From contig JAOZFT010000020.1 of NCBI GenBank assembly GCA_027492035.1, positions 62,001-126,000 on the forward strand: 64,000 nt of DNA. Direction: 5' to 3'. Shown one piece after another: positions 24,877-34,343 of this stretch; within the stretch, counting starts at the first letter, position 1, and each line of letters opens with the position of its first letter. The position numbers and the translations under genes are program-made. This DNA is from Thermoproteota archaeon (lineage in GTDB: Archaea; Korarchaeota; JAOZGF01; JAOZFZ01). The notes beneath the pieces were generated by a model. It did not search any database. It saw only the letters and a program-made list of their open reading frames with translations, and was not told the origin of the DNA.

Positions 24877-26457
24877 TTAAAACAAGTCATAATCTTGCAA
24901 GTAGCTCCTACCTGTTTTTAAAGCTATTTCGGCTTTGTTAAGTTCCTTTCCAAGGTATGCAGCATGAGGAAGGAGGGTAACTAACCCTCTTTTAATTGCT
25001 TCCATATACACATCTACAGACTTTTCTCCCCTGATTATAACATCAGGTTTCTCCCTGTTCCGGAAACTGTAATGTTGCAAAACTATTTCCCTCCTTTCCC
25101 TGTCAACATTTATTTTAAAGAAACCTTTTGGGTCTATGGGTGTCTTATATTGTTTTTCAGCCTTTACAACCTTAACTTCATTCTCTATTGCAGGGTTATA
25201 CAGAAGTTCTTTACTTCTCTTTTCTTTAAAGAAAAGGAGATTTATGGCTAAGTCTTTAGGAAAGGTTCCCCTCTTTCTTGAAATATAAATCATTTTGGAA
25301 GCTTTAATTAATTCCTTCACTGCTCCTTTACATTTATTGCTTTGTTCAGTAGTTAAAACCAAGTTTATACTTAATTCATTCATTATTGCTGCGAGGATAG
25401 CGTTTACACCTATTGAGTCAGCATCTATTGTTTCTGTTATGTTTCCAACTCCGCAAAAGAGCATTTTTTCCGGATGCTTCCTGTGAAAAGTTTTGAATGT
25501 GATTAATGAATCTGTTAAATTCGGCATGTTGACAGGGTTTAAGATTAAGTCGCAAAGGAAATTTTTCACTCCTTCCTCCCTTGCTTTTTCAATGTTTTCC
25601 TCCATAACTTCTATTTTTTCATTTATCTCCACAGGAAAAATCCCTTTTTTGTAATTATACGGTATTATTACAGCAGGTGTTTCCCCTAAGTAACTGGCAA
25701 CCTCTTCTATGTTTCCCCCTTCCAAACTCACCACTAAATCTATACCCTCCTCTACTGCAGCCTTTATTTCCTTAGAAGAAACTGTGTCAATACTTAAGGG
25801 TGCATTACAAACTTTTCTTAAAAAATTAATCAGCTCCTTTACTTTTTCAGGTTTCTCCATGCCTGAAACCATGCCTATATCTATTATGTGGGATCCAGAG
25901 TTTAAGTAATGTTTAACTTTTCTAATTAACTCTTCCTTAGACAATAAGGGGGCGTCAACTATTTCTGCTGCCACCTTAAATGGAAGTCTTTGATCAATGA
26001 CAACTTTACCCCCAATAACAAATGCTTTTTCCTTGTTCAGTAACTCTTTTTCAAGTTTCTTTATTTCATAAAGTTCAGAGGAGGCTTCTTCCTTCCTCTT
26101 TAAATGTAAAATTTCACAGGCTGGAGTTACAGTTGAAAACTTGATTTTCCCCTGTTTAAAAAGGTTAAGAATTTCTCCTAAATCTGTTGATAATTTAGGT
26201 CCCTTAAAAACAGGTAAACCTAGTTTTTCCCCTATCTCCTTTGTGTCTCCCTTAATTAATCCTGGGACCAAAATTAAATCAAAACCACGCCCTCTTAAGT
26301 CCTCCTTCTCCAGTTGTTTAATAATGTTTTTTATGGGAATTAATGAAGCTACGTCAAAAGGCAGAGTTTTAATTTCATAATCTACCTCGCTCCTCTTTAC
26401 ACTTTCATGAACAGACTTCTCGGCCAGTTTACCTGTTACAAGCAACACCTTCAACAT
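24877..26457 (-). CDS. Dihydropteroate synthase-related protein, methanopterin pathway
   Basis: A 526-residue protein of the archaeal DHPS-related family. An N-terminal part of about 170 residues precedes a pterin-binding TIM barrel that holds GSHIIDIGMVSGMEKPEKV and LSIDTVSSKEIKAAV, recalling DHPS loops, and FLCDLILNPVNMPN. A C-terminal part of about 120 residues follows. Family members are proposed to act in tetrahydromethanopterin synthesis, with the exact step unsettled. It is the last gene of a minus-strand set with dmrX and mptA, which supports that role. Confidence 0.85.
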   Translation of the reverse strand: MLKVLLVTGKLAEKSVHESVKRSEVDYEIKTLPFDVASLIPIKNIIKQLEKEDLRGRGFDLILVPGLIKGDTKEIGEKLGLPVFKGPKLSTDLGEILNLFKQGKIKFSTVTPACEILHLKRKEEASSELYEIKKLEKELLNKEKAFVIGGKVVIDQRLPFKVAAEIVDAPLLSKEELIRKVKHYLNSGSHIIDIGMVSGMEKPEKVKELINFLRKVCNAPLSIDTVSSKEIKAAVEEGIDLVVSLEGGNIEEVASYLGETPAVIIPYNYKKGIFPVEINEKIEVMEENIEKAREEGVKNFLCDLILNPVNMPNLTDSLITFKTFHRKHPEKMLFCGVGNITETIDADSIGVNAILAAIMNELSINLVLTTEQSNKCKGAVKELIKASKMIYISRKRGTFPKDLAINLLFFKEKRSKELLYNPAIENEVKVVKAEKQYKTPIDPKGFFKINVDRERREIVLQHYSFRNREKPDVIIRGEKSVDVYMEAIKRGLVTLLPHAAYLGKELNKAEIALKTGRSYLQDYDLF

Positions 26458-26513
26458 TTTCTACCTCTTATTGTTTGTTCTTTACCAATGCTTTCTAAAC
26501 CTTGCCTAAGCCT

Positions 26514-27254
26514 TTACGTCTCCAGTATTTCATTGATTTTAGTTAGCAACCTGGTAGGTTCTTCAACAACCACTACTCCCTTCATTTTTCTTAGTTTATT
26601 AACGTTTTCAACATCTACTTCTCTAGTTTCTATTTTTGCTTTCTCCCAACAAGCTACTGCTTGGAAGGGACATGCTGAAACACATTTTTCGCAGCCTATA
26701 CATTTCAAAAGATTTATTTTTGGGCCTTCCTTGGTTGATTCTATAGCCTCAACCGGACAGTTTGTTAAGGCCGTGCATTCCTTACAGTTTAAACATTTTT
26801 CGCGTTTGATTATGCAAGGAAGCGTAATTTCTGTTTCTCCCAGCTTTGAATCCACAGGTAAAACAATCACTGGAACTTTGCCTTTCAAAGCTTGGGCGAA
26901 AGCATTTGTAACACATGTGTCAGCCACTCCATTAACCATTTTAGCGACGGAGTTTGCTGTAACAGGTGAAACAGCAAAAACTTTGTATTTTCTTAGATTG
27001 AAACGGCCTGAAAAAACTCCACTAGCCCCATCTGTTTCTCTGCTTACCAATTCTTCGTAATAAAGGCCTGGGGAAATTTTCTTAATTTTATCTCTTAAAC
27101 CGTACATTCTGAGAATCTCTAACCCTGCTTCACTAACGAAGGTAGTTACTTTTACACCGTACTTTTGTTTAATCCCCAACATTATTTGGTAGGTTTCGAA
27201 AAGAAAAGTTCCTGAACCTGTAACTCCCCAGGCAAGCTTCAATTCTTCCCTCAA
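26514..27254 (-). CDS. dmrX: Dihydromethanopterin reductase (acceptor), archaeoflavoprotein with two [4Fe-4S] clusters
   Basis: A flavoprotein with an N-terminal UbiX/CoaC-like FMN-binding domain (WGVTGSGTFL, SPVTANSVAKM, GVADTCVTN) and two C-terminal ferredoxin motifs (CLNCKEC...CP and CIGCEKCVSACP). This layout is that of DmrX, which reduces dihydromethanopterin to tetrahydromethanopterin. I chose TTG at 27254 because AGGGGTGA lies just ahead of it; a TTG at 27269 is the alternative. It sits between mptA and the DHPS-like gene, forming a carrier-synthesis group. Confidence 0.87.
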   Translation of the reverse strand: MREELKLAWGVTGSGTFLFETYQIMLGIKQKYGVKVTTFVSEAGLEILRMYGLRDKIKKISPGLYYEELVSRETDGASGVFSGRFNLRKYKVFAVSPVTANSVAKMVNGVADTCVTNAFAQALKGKVPVIVLPVDSKLGETEITLPCIIKREKCLNCKECTALTNCPVEAIESTKEGPKINLLKCIGCEKCVSACPFQAVACWEKAKIETREVDVENVNKLRKMKGVVVVEEPTRLLTKINEILET

Positions 27255-27420
27255 TACTTCACCCCTCAAATTTTAAACCAACAAATGCTTTTAAGACCAT
27301 TTTTAAATCCTTAAATGCTTCAATTGTTCTTCTAAAGGAATAAATAAGGGAGTTAAAAGTCATTACGGAAGTAGCTTATTTCAGGTTTTTAATGGTTTGA
27401 GAGATCACTTCCGAAAAAAA

Positions 27421-28359
27421 TTATTTTAACTCAAATTCCTTTCTCAACTGTTCTAAAGTAGCATGGTACTCAGCCACTAAGTTATGTTCATGAATGCTCT
27501 CTAAGTCTTCTTGAATAAGGGAAACTTCTGTTTCATCAGGTAAATTCGGGAATTTATCAATTACTCCCTTCGCCATGTACCTTATCACATCCTCAGCAAA
27601 CCTTGCTTTCTTCACAGCTTGCTTAACAACTTCAATTTCATCTTTCTTCTTCAATAATTCAAAAGTTGGGGCACTCATTGCATTCCTTGCTATCTCGATC
27701 AGTGTGTAAGCATTAACAGAATAATTCCCTGGAACCTCAACCACTAACGTAGCGTAGCTTCGCTGCATGTGGGTTGCAATAAACAGTTTTTCAACAAGCT
27801 TCTTCACTTTTTCTTCATTCCCTATATCCCTCTTTAAAGAATCCATTGTCTCCAAGAGAATGCTTTTCTGGGCGCTGGGGCAAGCAGTTATCCCGCTTAC
27901 TTTAACCCCTACAGCCTTCTTTATTTTTATTTTCTTTTTTATCCTTTCAGCTTTAGCAGATCCTAGAAGTACAGCTCTTTCAAATGTCTCCTTCCCTGTT
28001 ACAGGTGTTTCAGTAGGATAAACCACATCACCTTGTAAAATAACTTCCGCCTTTCTACAGTAAGGATGCTTCTGCAAAAGCTCCTTTGCCACTCTGCTGC
28101 AGAAAACTTCAATTTTCAATTTTTTCTTTGCATACCTTGAAAGAACCTCAACTATGGCTTCATAATTCCTTGAAGCATGGATTCCGCGGTAGTCAGGAAC
28201 TAAGTCAATGAAAGCAGAGACAGAAGGGACAAAAGCTGCTGTTTTATGGTTTATGTCGATAGAAAAAACAGGCACTCTAATATTTTCAACACCAACCCTT
28301 TTAAGATAAATACGAAACAAAGGTTTCTCAACATTTACGTCTGAAATGAGGGAAGGCAA
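27421..28359 (-). CDS. mptA: GTP cyclohydrolase MptA (IV type)
   Basis: A 312-residue enzyme that opens GTP to 7,8-dihydroneopterin 2',3'-cyclic phosphate, the first step to methanopterin. Marks are the tunnelling-fold start (VSAFIDLVPDYRGIHASRNYEAI), KVSGITACPSAQK, ATHMQRSYATL, and EVSLIQEDLESIHEHNLVAEYH near the end, as in MptA/FolE2. The AEYHATLEQLR tail is typical of the archaeal form. It leads the minus-strand carrier-synthesis genes, with about 165 bases to dmrX. Confidence 0.92.
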   Translation of the reverse strand: MPSLISDVNVEKPLFRIYLKRVGVENIRVPVFSIDINHKTAAFVPSVSAFIDLVPDYRGIHASRNYEAIVEVLSRYAKKKLKIEVFCSRVAKELLQKHPYCRKAEVILQGDVVYPTETPVTGKETFERAVLLGSAKAERIKKKIKIKKAVGVKVSGITACPSAQKSILLETMDSLKRDIGNEEKVKKLVEKLFIATHMQRSYATLVVEVPGNYSVNAYTLIEIARNAMSAPTFELLKKKDEIEVVKQAVKKARFAEDVIRYMAKGVIDKFPNLPDETEVSLIQEDLESIHEHNLVAEYHATLEQLRKEFELK

Positions 28360-28581
28360 CTTTAATCAACTCTAATTTTTAAAAAGGATAAATAGTTCGG
28401 GAATTGAACCTTGAATCCAGTATGAATTCAATCTAAAACCCAAACCCTTCAAGCATCAAATTTAAATTTTTCCAAAAATGAACCGGAACTTCTTCAACAT
28501 TTTTCAGTTAGGATAGAACTAGATACTAAAGGTAAAGAAATTTTTTAGGTTTTGACTGTAGATTTTTTTGGGGGGTTACTT

Positions 28582-29688
28582 ATGGAAAATGAAGCCGTAA
28601 AGTTTTTGATGGAAATCACCCGAGTTAAAAGTTTCTCTGGTGAAGAAGAGGAAGTGGCAGGTATTATCAGGGAGGAAATGGATGAATTAGGGTTTGAAAA
28701 AACAGGTGTGGATGAAGTAGGAAATGTTTGGGGCTTGATAAGGGGTAAAAGTGACAGTTACTTAATGTTTGAAGGACACATGGACACTGTTAAACCAGGT
28801 AGAGTTGAAAACTGGGTTTTTCCACCCTTCTCCGGAAAAGTGGTTGATGGAGAAATTTATGGAAGAGGGGCAGCTGATATGAAGGGATCAATTGCAGCCA
28901 TGATTTATTCTGCTTCTGAAATAAAGGAACCGGAAAAAGGGTTGATCTGTGCTTTCGTGGTGCATGAGGAAGATCAGGAAGGCTTCGGCATCAGGCATTT
29001 TCTCAAAAATACAGGCATTAAACCTGAAATTGTGGTGTTAGGAGAACCGACAAACTTAAATATTGCGATAGGCCACAGGGGAAGAGCGGAAATTGTTGTG
29101 AAAATTAGAGGCAGGACCGGGCACTCAAGCATGCCCCATCTAGGTGAGAATGCCCTCTTAAAAACTTGTTCAAAGATTTTGAAACTTAAAAATATTCCTT
29201 TGCCTGAAAATAAGGAGTTAGGTTCTGCTTCAATAACTCCTGTCTCGGTTAATTGTTCACCCGGTGAAATTCCAATAACTCCAGACTATTGCGAAATTTT
29301 ACTTGATAGAAGAATAGTTCCAGGGGAAAGTAAACAATCCATTATAGATGAACTTGAAAACTTTCTCCAGGTAAAGGCTGAGGTAAGGAAGAAGATCATT
29401 AAATGTTACACAGGCTTCAAAGAAAAAGTTGACTGTTACTTTCCAGCTTTTTATATCCGGAGAAACGAAATAAAAATGTTATCGAAAAAACTGGGTGCTA
29501 AACTAATTACTTGGAAATTTGGAACAGATGGTTCCTACACCGCAGGAGTTAAGGAAATTTTAACCTTTGGATACGGACCAGGCGAAGAAGAAATGGCTCA
29601 CGTCCCAAACGAAAAATTAAACCTTAAAAAATTCATGAAAAGTATTTCAGGGTACAAAAAAATTTTCTCTTTTCTTTCTACCCATTAG
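28582..29688 (+). CDS. M20-family metallopeptidase/deacylase
   Basis: About 368 residues from the ATG at 28582, which follows a GGGGGG run; an in-frame TTG at 28552 is less likely. It has the two-zinc pattern of the ArgE/DapE/CPG2 family: EGHMDTVKPG, GRGAADMKG, VHEEDQEG with the catalytic Glu, GEPTNL, the dimerisation domain start GHRGRAEI, and a late HVPNEKL. It resembles YgeY and LysW-lysine hydrolase relatives. Lack of arg or lys genes beside it leaves the substrate open. Confidence 0.82.
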   Translation: MENEAVKFLMEITRVKSFSGEEEEVAGIIREEMDELGFEKTGVDEVGNVWGLIRGKSDSYLMFEGHMDTVKPGRVENWVFPPFSGKVVDGEIYGRGAADMKGSIAAMIYSASEIKEPEKGLICAFVVHEEDQEGFGIRHFLKNTGIKPEIVVLGEPTNLNIAIGHRGRAEIVVKIRGRTGHSSMPHLGENALLKTCSKILKLKNIPLPENKELGSASITPVSVNCSPGEIPITPDYCEILLDRRIVPGESKQSIIDELENFLQVKAEVRKKIIKCYTGFKEKVDCYFPAFYIRRNEIKMLSKKLGAKLITWKFGTDGSYTAGVKEILTFGYGPGEEEMAHVPNEKLNLKKFMKSISGYKKIFSFLSTH

Positions 29689-29742
29689 CAAAACTAAAAA
29701 ATTAAAATAATAGGGGGAGGAAATGTAAAGGAAGGTGTTTTT

Positions 29743-30687
29743 ATGGCTCAAAACATAGACTGGGCAGGAGACGTCTTTATTTCTCATGCCGACGTAAAGA
29801 AAGGGATGTCTGTTTCAAGTTTTGTTAAAGAGTTGGGGAAATGTGGTTTCCAAGCTAGAAAAATAGCTATGGCTGTTAAAGTACTTTCAGATATGGTGTC
29901 AGATAAGGAATGCACTAAGTTTTTAGCTTTAGCAGGAACAATGGTGCCTGGGGGAATGAGGAAAGTCATTTGTGAATTCTTAAGGGAGAAGTTTTTTGAC
30001 GTAGTGGTTTCTACAGGTGCAAACCTTACACATGACCTTATTGAAGCTTTTGGTGAAAAACATAAATTCATGGATTCTGAAGAAACAGATGTTGAACTCC
30101 AAGTGAAAGGAATCAACAGGATCTATAACGTGCTTTTACCTAACAGAGGATATGTTGCGTTAGAGAATGGGCTGCGTAAATTATTTCCTAAGCTTCCTCA
30201 AAAGGAAATGAGTTCTAGAGAATTCCTTTACGAGCTTGGGTTAAAAATAAGAGATAAAAACTCCATACTTAAAGTTGCAGCTGAAAAAAAAATCCCTGTT
30301 TTTGCACCTTCGCTTCCAGATTCAGTTCTAGGTTTCCAGGTTTGGATGTATTCACAGAACCATGACTTAACAGTGAACACAACCATCGACCAAGGTGAAG
30401 TTCTAGACATTGTTTTTGAATCAGAGAAAACTGGTGCATTAGTAGTTGGGGGAGGTGTTCCAAAGCATTACGTGGCAATGGCCGCCCAAATAGCTGACAA
30501 ACCTTTAAAATATGCTGTACAAATTACTTTAGATAGACCTGAAGGTGGAGGTGTTTCAGGCGCTAAATTAGAGGAAGCTAAATCATGGAGAAAAGTTCAT
30601 CCTAAAGCTGAAACTGTTGATTTAGTTTGCGACGCAACTATAGCCTTACCTTTAATTTTAGCAGCTCTAAAAGACAGGTTAAGGTAG
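29743..30687 (+). CDS. dys: Deoxyhypusine synthase
   Basis: A 314-residue enzyme that moves the aminobutyl group of spermidine to a lysine of initiation factor aIF5A. STGANLTHDLIEAFG and the active-site GGGVPKHYV, with the catalytic lysine, are clear. The NAD-binding and C-terminal ITLDRPEGGGVSGA regions are also present. The length is near the archaeal norm. GGAAGG precedes the ATG. This gene is a strong archaeal (non-bacterial) marker. Confidence 0.93.
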   Translation: MAQNIDWAGDVFISHADVKKGMSVSSFVKELGKCGFQARKIAMAVKVLSDMVSDKECTKFLALAGTMVPGGMRKVICEFLREKFFDVVVSTGANLTHDLIEAFGEKHKFMDSEETDVELQVKGINRIYNVLLPNRGYVALENGLRKLFPKLPQKEMSSREFLYELGLKIRDKNSILKVAAEKKIPVFAPSLPDSVLGFQVWMYSQNHDLTVNTTIDQGEVLDIVFESEKTGALVVGGGVPKHYVAMAAQIADKPLKYAVQITLDRPEGGGVSGAKLEEAKSWRKVHPKAETVDLVCDATIALPLILAALKDRLR

Positions 30688-30745
30688 ACCCCTTTCTGGT
30701 TAAGGGATATGTTTCAGGTATTAGGGAAAACATGGAGATAATAAA

Positions 30746-31520
30746 ATGGATTTATTATTTATCGCACCTATGTTGCTCTTTTTCATAGCGTTTATTTTTT
30801 CTATGTTGGGCATGAGCGGATCTCAACTTTCTACTCCTATCCTGTTTTGGTTGGGAACGGATTTTAAAACACAAGTAATTCCGCTTGGGATGCTTTTAAA
30901 TGTTGTTAACAGTGCATCTGCTGCTGGTAGATATGGGAAAAAGAAACTAATTGACTGGAAAGTTGCAGCGCTTTTTAGTTTCGTTATGATGCTGTTTGCT
31001 CCTCTCGATACATGGTTAAATATAAGTTTACCAACAAAACCAGTGATTTTAACCTTCGCAATATTCACTGCTGCAGCTGCGTTGTTAATGCTTAATAATT
31101 TGGAAACCGAGAAAAGAAAGGTCTTGGGAGTTTCTAGTAGTTCAATCCTTGGTTTCTTTGCTGGATTAATAGGAAGAGGCGGAGGTAGCTTTGTTGTGCC
31201 TTTGTTATATATGGTAGGTTTAGGAGTGAAAACAGCAGCACTTCCGCCTTTGTAGTGACATGTTCAGGTGTTTTAAGTTTCGTTTCTCATATTTTCACTG
31301 CTGCACAGCCTAATTGGATTATATGGATCCTTTGCGCGTTTTCAGTTTTAATGGAGGGCAAGTAGGTTCCTATGTAATGGCTACAAAATTAAAACCGAAA
31401 TATACGAAAAAAGTATTTGGAGCAGTGTTGCTTGGAGATGCAGCGATTCTTATTAATCCAAAATTTCTTAATAAATTAGGCAACCAAGGTTTCCCTTTTA
31501 AGAAAATAATTCTTTTATAA
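30746..31520 (+). pseudogene. TauE/SafE-type membrane transporter, broken by two frameshifts
   Basis: Frame one (30746-31255) gives a membrane protein with GMSGSQLSTPIL and LGFFAGLIGRGGGSFVVPLL, the two repeats of the TauE/SafE sulfite/sulfonate exporter family. It ends early at ALPPL. From about 31248 a shifted frame carries on as FVVTCSGVLSFVSHIF for about 37 codons. From about 31355 a third frame gives GGQVGSYVMATKLKP and VFGAVLLGDAA, the expected family ending. The order of pieces fits one transporter of about 255 residues with two indels. Sequencing error is the alternative. Confidence 0.8.
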
Positions 31521-31932
31521 TGTTAAAAGCATATTTTTACAAAACATTTAGGGACTTCTAATGTTTTAGCTTCACTGCCCAATTTAACTTTTACTTAAGA
31601 AACGCAGCAACAAATAAATGAACTTTTTAAGCTTGTACTGCACACTTAAATCAAGTCTCCGCTTACTTTGTTTATTTTTGATACTTTGAAAAACAACAAA
31701 GTTTAACAAAATTTTTAAAGAAGAACATTTCTAAATTATTTTTTCTACTTAGAACACTTCCTAACTTTTTTCTGGCTTAAAAAATCTTTCACTTGAACCT
31801 TTAACCATTGGAAAAATTCATTTAAACTGAAGTTAACAACAGAAAACAATTCTCTTCGCAGCTGGAAAATATAGGAAGAGAAACTGTGAAACAAGTAAAA
31901 TGTAAATAAATTAGAAGAGGTGATTTTTCACT
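31521..31932. other. AT-rich intergenic region, no gene seen
   Basis: This stretch contains stop codons in all frames and no RNA-like structure I could recognise. GAAGAGGTG (31914-31922) near its end is the ribosome-binding site for the HD-domain gene. Confidence 0.4.
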
Positions 31933-32703
31933 GTGTTTAAGGTACCTATTAAAGAAAACGAGAAATTAAAAACTGTTGTTGACAGAATTAACAGCAACTC
32001 GAAAATTCAAACTCTCTGGAAAAGCGCAAACATTACAGCTATTGATAGACTTAACTTTACAGACCATGGGCCTACACATGCAAAGATTGTTTCAAACATT
32101 GCTTTAAGAATTTTTAGGATATTAAGCAAATACGGAATTGTTTCAAATATTGAAAAAGATTACGAATTAGCGAAGGAAGATGCTGAAATCGTCATTGTAT
32201 TAGCTTCTGCTCTTCATGATATTGGAATGGCTGTACACAGAGTTAAACATTACTTTTTCAGTGTAGTTTTAGCTACTGACCTATTAAATGAAGTTCTTGA
32301 AGGAATTTACAGTGAAGAAGTGAAAACAATAATTTCGACAGAGGTTTTGCACGCAATTGTTTCTCATCACCACGACATTCATCCTCTGACTTTGGAAGCG
32401 GGGATAGTGAGGGTTGCAGATGCTTTAGACATGGCTAAAGGAAGGGCAAGAATCCCTTTTGAAATAGGAAAAATAAGTATACATTCAGTTTCAGCATTAT
32501 CTATTGAAGAAATAAAAATAGAAGAAGGTAAAGAGAAACCTGTAGAAATAAAAATTAAAATGAGCAATTCAAGCGGGATTTTTCAAGTGGATGAATTGTT
32601 AAAAAATAAAATCAGGAATTCAGGGCTTGAAAAATACTTACAAGTAAAGGCTGAAATAACAGCTGAAAAAGAAAAGAAAATAATTGATAAATTCACTCTT
32701 TAA
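31933..32703 (+). CDS. HD-domain phosphohydrolase
   Basis: A 256-residue protein with the metal-binding pattern of HD hydrolases: H-x-x-H early (DHGPTHAKI near 49), ALHDIGM (HD pair near 97), histidines in VSHHHDIHP near 137, and VRVADALDMAKGR (late Asp near 156). Such enzymes cleave phosphate esters, often nucleotides. A C-terminal region of about 75 residues is charged and predicted alpha/beta. The GTG start follows a ribosome-binding site. The substrate is unknown. Confidence 0.82.
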   Translation: MFKVPIKENEKLKTVVDRINSNSKIQTLWKSANITAIDRLNFTDHGPTHAKIVSNIALRIFRILSKYGIVSNIEKDYELAKEDAEIVIVLASALHDIGMAVHRVKHYFFSVVLATDLLNEVLEGIYSEEVKTIISTEVLHAIVSHHHDIHPLTLEAGIVRVADALDMAKGRARIPFEIGKISIHSVSALSIEEIKIEEGKEKPVEIKIKMSNSSGIFQVDELLKNKIRNSGLEKYLQVKAEITAEKEKKIIDKFTL

Positions 32704-32963
32704 CCATGTACAACCAAATAAATTTTTGGAAGAAGGTTTGTGGAAAGTTTAAGTAATAACAGGAATATCTGCTTCCCTCATTGTTTCCCTATTTCAAAAA
32801 AGGCCTTTTTTGGGGAAGGTTAGTTATAGGACTTATGTTTGTGTTAAAAGTTCTTTGTCAAAGAAATGGGATGTTTCTTGACACTTTTTCAAGTTTTGCC
32901 TCCCTTTATACCTTTTCTCACATGGATTAAGGAATGGTTAATGAAGGGGGATATTTTGCTGAG

Positions 32964-34004
32964 CTACTTGCTAATAGCCTCTTTCAGCGATTCAGGAAAA
33001 GGTTTTTTCAGAATTCCTTTTTCAGTAATTATCCCGGTCAATAGAGATGGGGGAGTAATGTCGAAAGCGTAATAAATAGCTTCAACTTTTTCGGGAGTTA
33101 TTCTTTTCCCAAAAATTTCAGTTACTTCTTCGCTTGGCCTCTTTTCTATTTCCACATCCTTTATTTCCGAGCTTAGGTCTATAGTGCTTGTTGGAGCTAC
33201 AGAATAGAAAGGTTTCTTGTTTTCTCTGCAGACTAAAGCTAAAGGGTAAGTTCCTATTTTATTTACAACGTATCCCTCCTTGGTTATTCTGTCAGCACCC
33301 ACTAAAGCTAAATCAACTTTCTCTTTTTCTAAAATTATACCTATTGAGTTGTCAGTTATTACTTTAACGTTTATCCCCGCTTTTTGAAGCTCCCAAGCTG
33401 TTAACCTTGCTCCTTGAAGATACGGCCTTGTTTCCATAACTATAACATTTATTTCCTTTCCTTCTGACTTGGCAGTGTATATAGGTGATAAAACTGTACC
33501 GTAGTAGCTTGTGGCTAATGAACCTGCGTTACATACTGTTATTACTGTGTCTCCATCCCTAAGAATTTTGTTTCCATGTACACCAATCAATTTATTTGTT
33601 TCCTCATCTTCTAAAGTGATTTTTTTAGCCTCTTCAACAATTTTTTGCTTCATTTCCTCAACAGAAGAACAATTTAAGGCTTGGTTATAGATCCTGTTTA
33701 AAGCCCAGAAAAGGTTTACGGCTGTGGGCCTTGTCTTCTCCAAAAACTTTTTGGCATTCTCCAATTCTTTCAAAGCATTTTTTAATTCATCTTCCTTGAT
33801 TTGTAAAGCAGCTAAAGCTAAACCGTAAGCAGCAGCTACACCAAGTGCAGGGGCGCCTCTTATCTCCATTCTTTTTATAGCTTCACCCAACCTCCTATAA
33901 TCTCTAGTTTCTATAAACTCAAGCTTCCAAGGCAGTTTTAACTGGTTAATCAATTTAACTTTACCGTCCAACCACTCAATGGTTCTAGGAATTCCTAAAT
34001 CCAT
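32964..34004 (-). CDS. mtnA: S-methyl-5-thioribose-1-phosphate isomerase
   Basis: A 347-residue sugar-phosphate isomerase related to eIF2B subunits, used in methionine salvage or, in archaea without MtnB-E, in other 5-deoxyribose salvage. MEIRGAPALG, ITVCNAGSLAT with the catalytic Cys, and VGADRITKEGYVVNKIGTYPLA with the catalytic Asp are typical. I chose the ATG at 34004 because GGAGG lies about nine bases ahead; a TTG at 34034 would swallow that site. Confidence 0.92.
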   Translation of the reverse strand: MDLGIPRTIEWLDGKVKLINQLKLPWKLEFIETRDYRRLGEAIKRMEIRGAPALGVAAAYGLALAALQIKEDELKNALKELENAKKFLEKTRPTAVNLFWALNRIYNQALNCSSVEEMKQKIVEEAKKITLEDEETNKLIGVHGNKILRDGDTVITVCNAGSLATSYYGTVLSPIYTAKSEGKEINVIVMETRPYLQGARLTAWELQKAGINVKVITDNSIGIILEKEKVDLALVGADRITKEGYVVNKIGTYPLALVCRENKKPFYSVAPTSTIDLSSEIKDVEIEKRPSEEVTEIFGKRITPEKVEAIYYAFDITPPSLLTGIITEKGILKKPFPESLKEAISK

Positions 34005-34343
34005 TCCTAAAAACCTCCAAAAATTTTTTGCCAACTCGAAACTTTCCCTTTTACAGTTCCTTCCTTCACACCCTCCACAAAACCTGTGAGATTCTGAAAA
34101 ATAAAAAAATCTGTAGATGGAAAACTTTTAAAAATGAATTTTTAAGTGGATGAAAAAGAAATCTTTAACAGTACATTAAATGTTAATTAAGAAACTGTTT
34201 AAAGTCAGATAAGAAGGAAGAACTTAGTTTAATGACTTAAGCAAATTTTTAGTAGAGTCCAGGCGCCATTTTTTAAAAAAGGTAATTCTTCTCTAAAGCC
34301 CCTATCCCCAGAGAATTTTTCCTGGTGAAAAGGTGAAAAATTT
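34005..34343. promoter_or_regulatory. Divergent intergenic region between mtnA and the SDR gene
   Basis: No gene is seen. The sequence is AT-rich with several TTTAAAA/TTTTTAAGT elements that could act as TATA boxes on either strand (for example 34125-34145). CAGGCGCC at about 34260 stands out as locally GC-rich. No clear inverted repeat was found. Confidence 0.25.

Noticed and set aside
24877-26457. Ordinary folate dihydropteroate synthase (folP)
   Set aside because: The protein is about twice the usual length and sits with mptA and dmrX.
26407-27060. A 217-codon plus-strand frame
   Set aside because: It is antisense to the dmrX gene, whose flavin and cluster motifs are clear; the Ser/Phe/Leu-rich translation is typical of a shadow.
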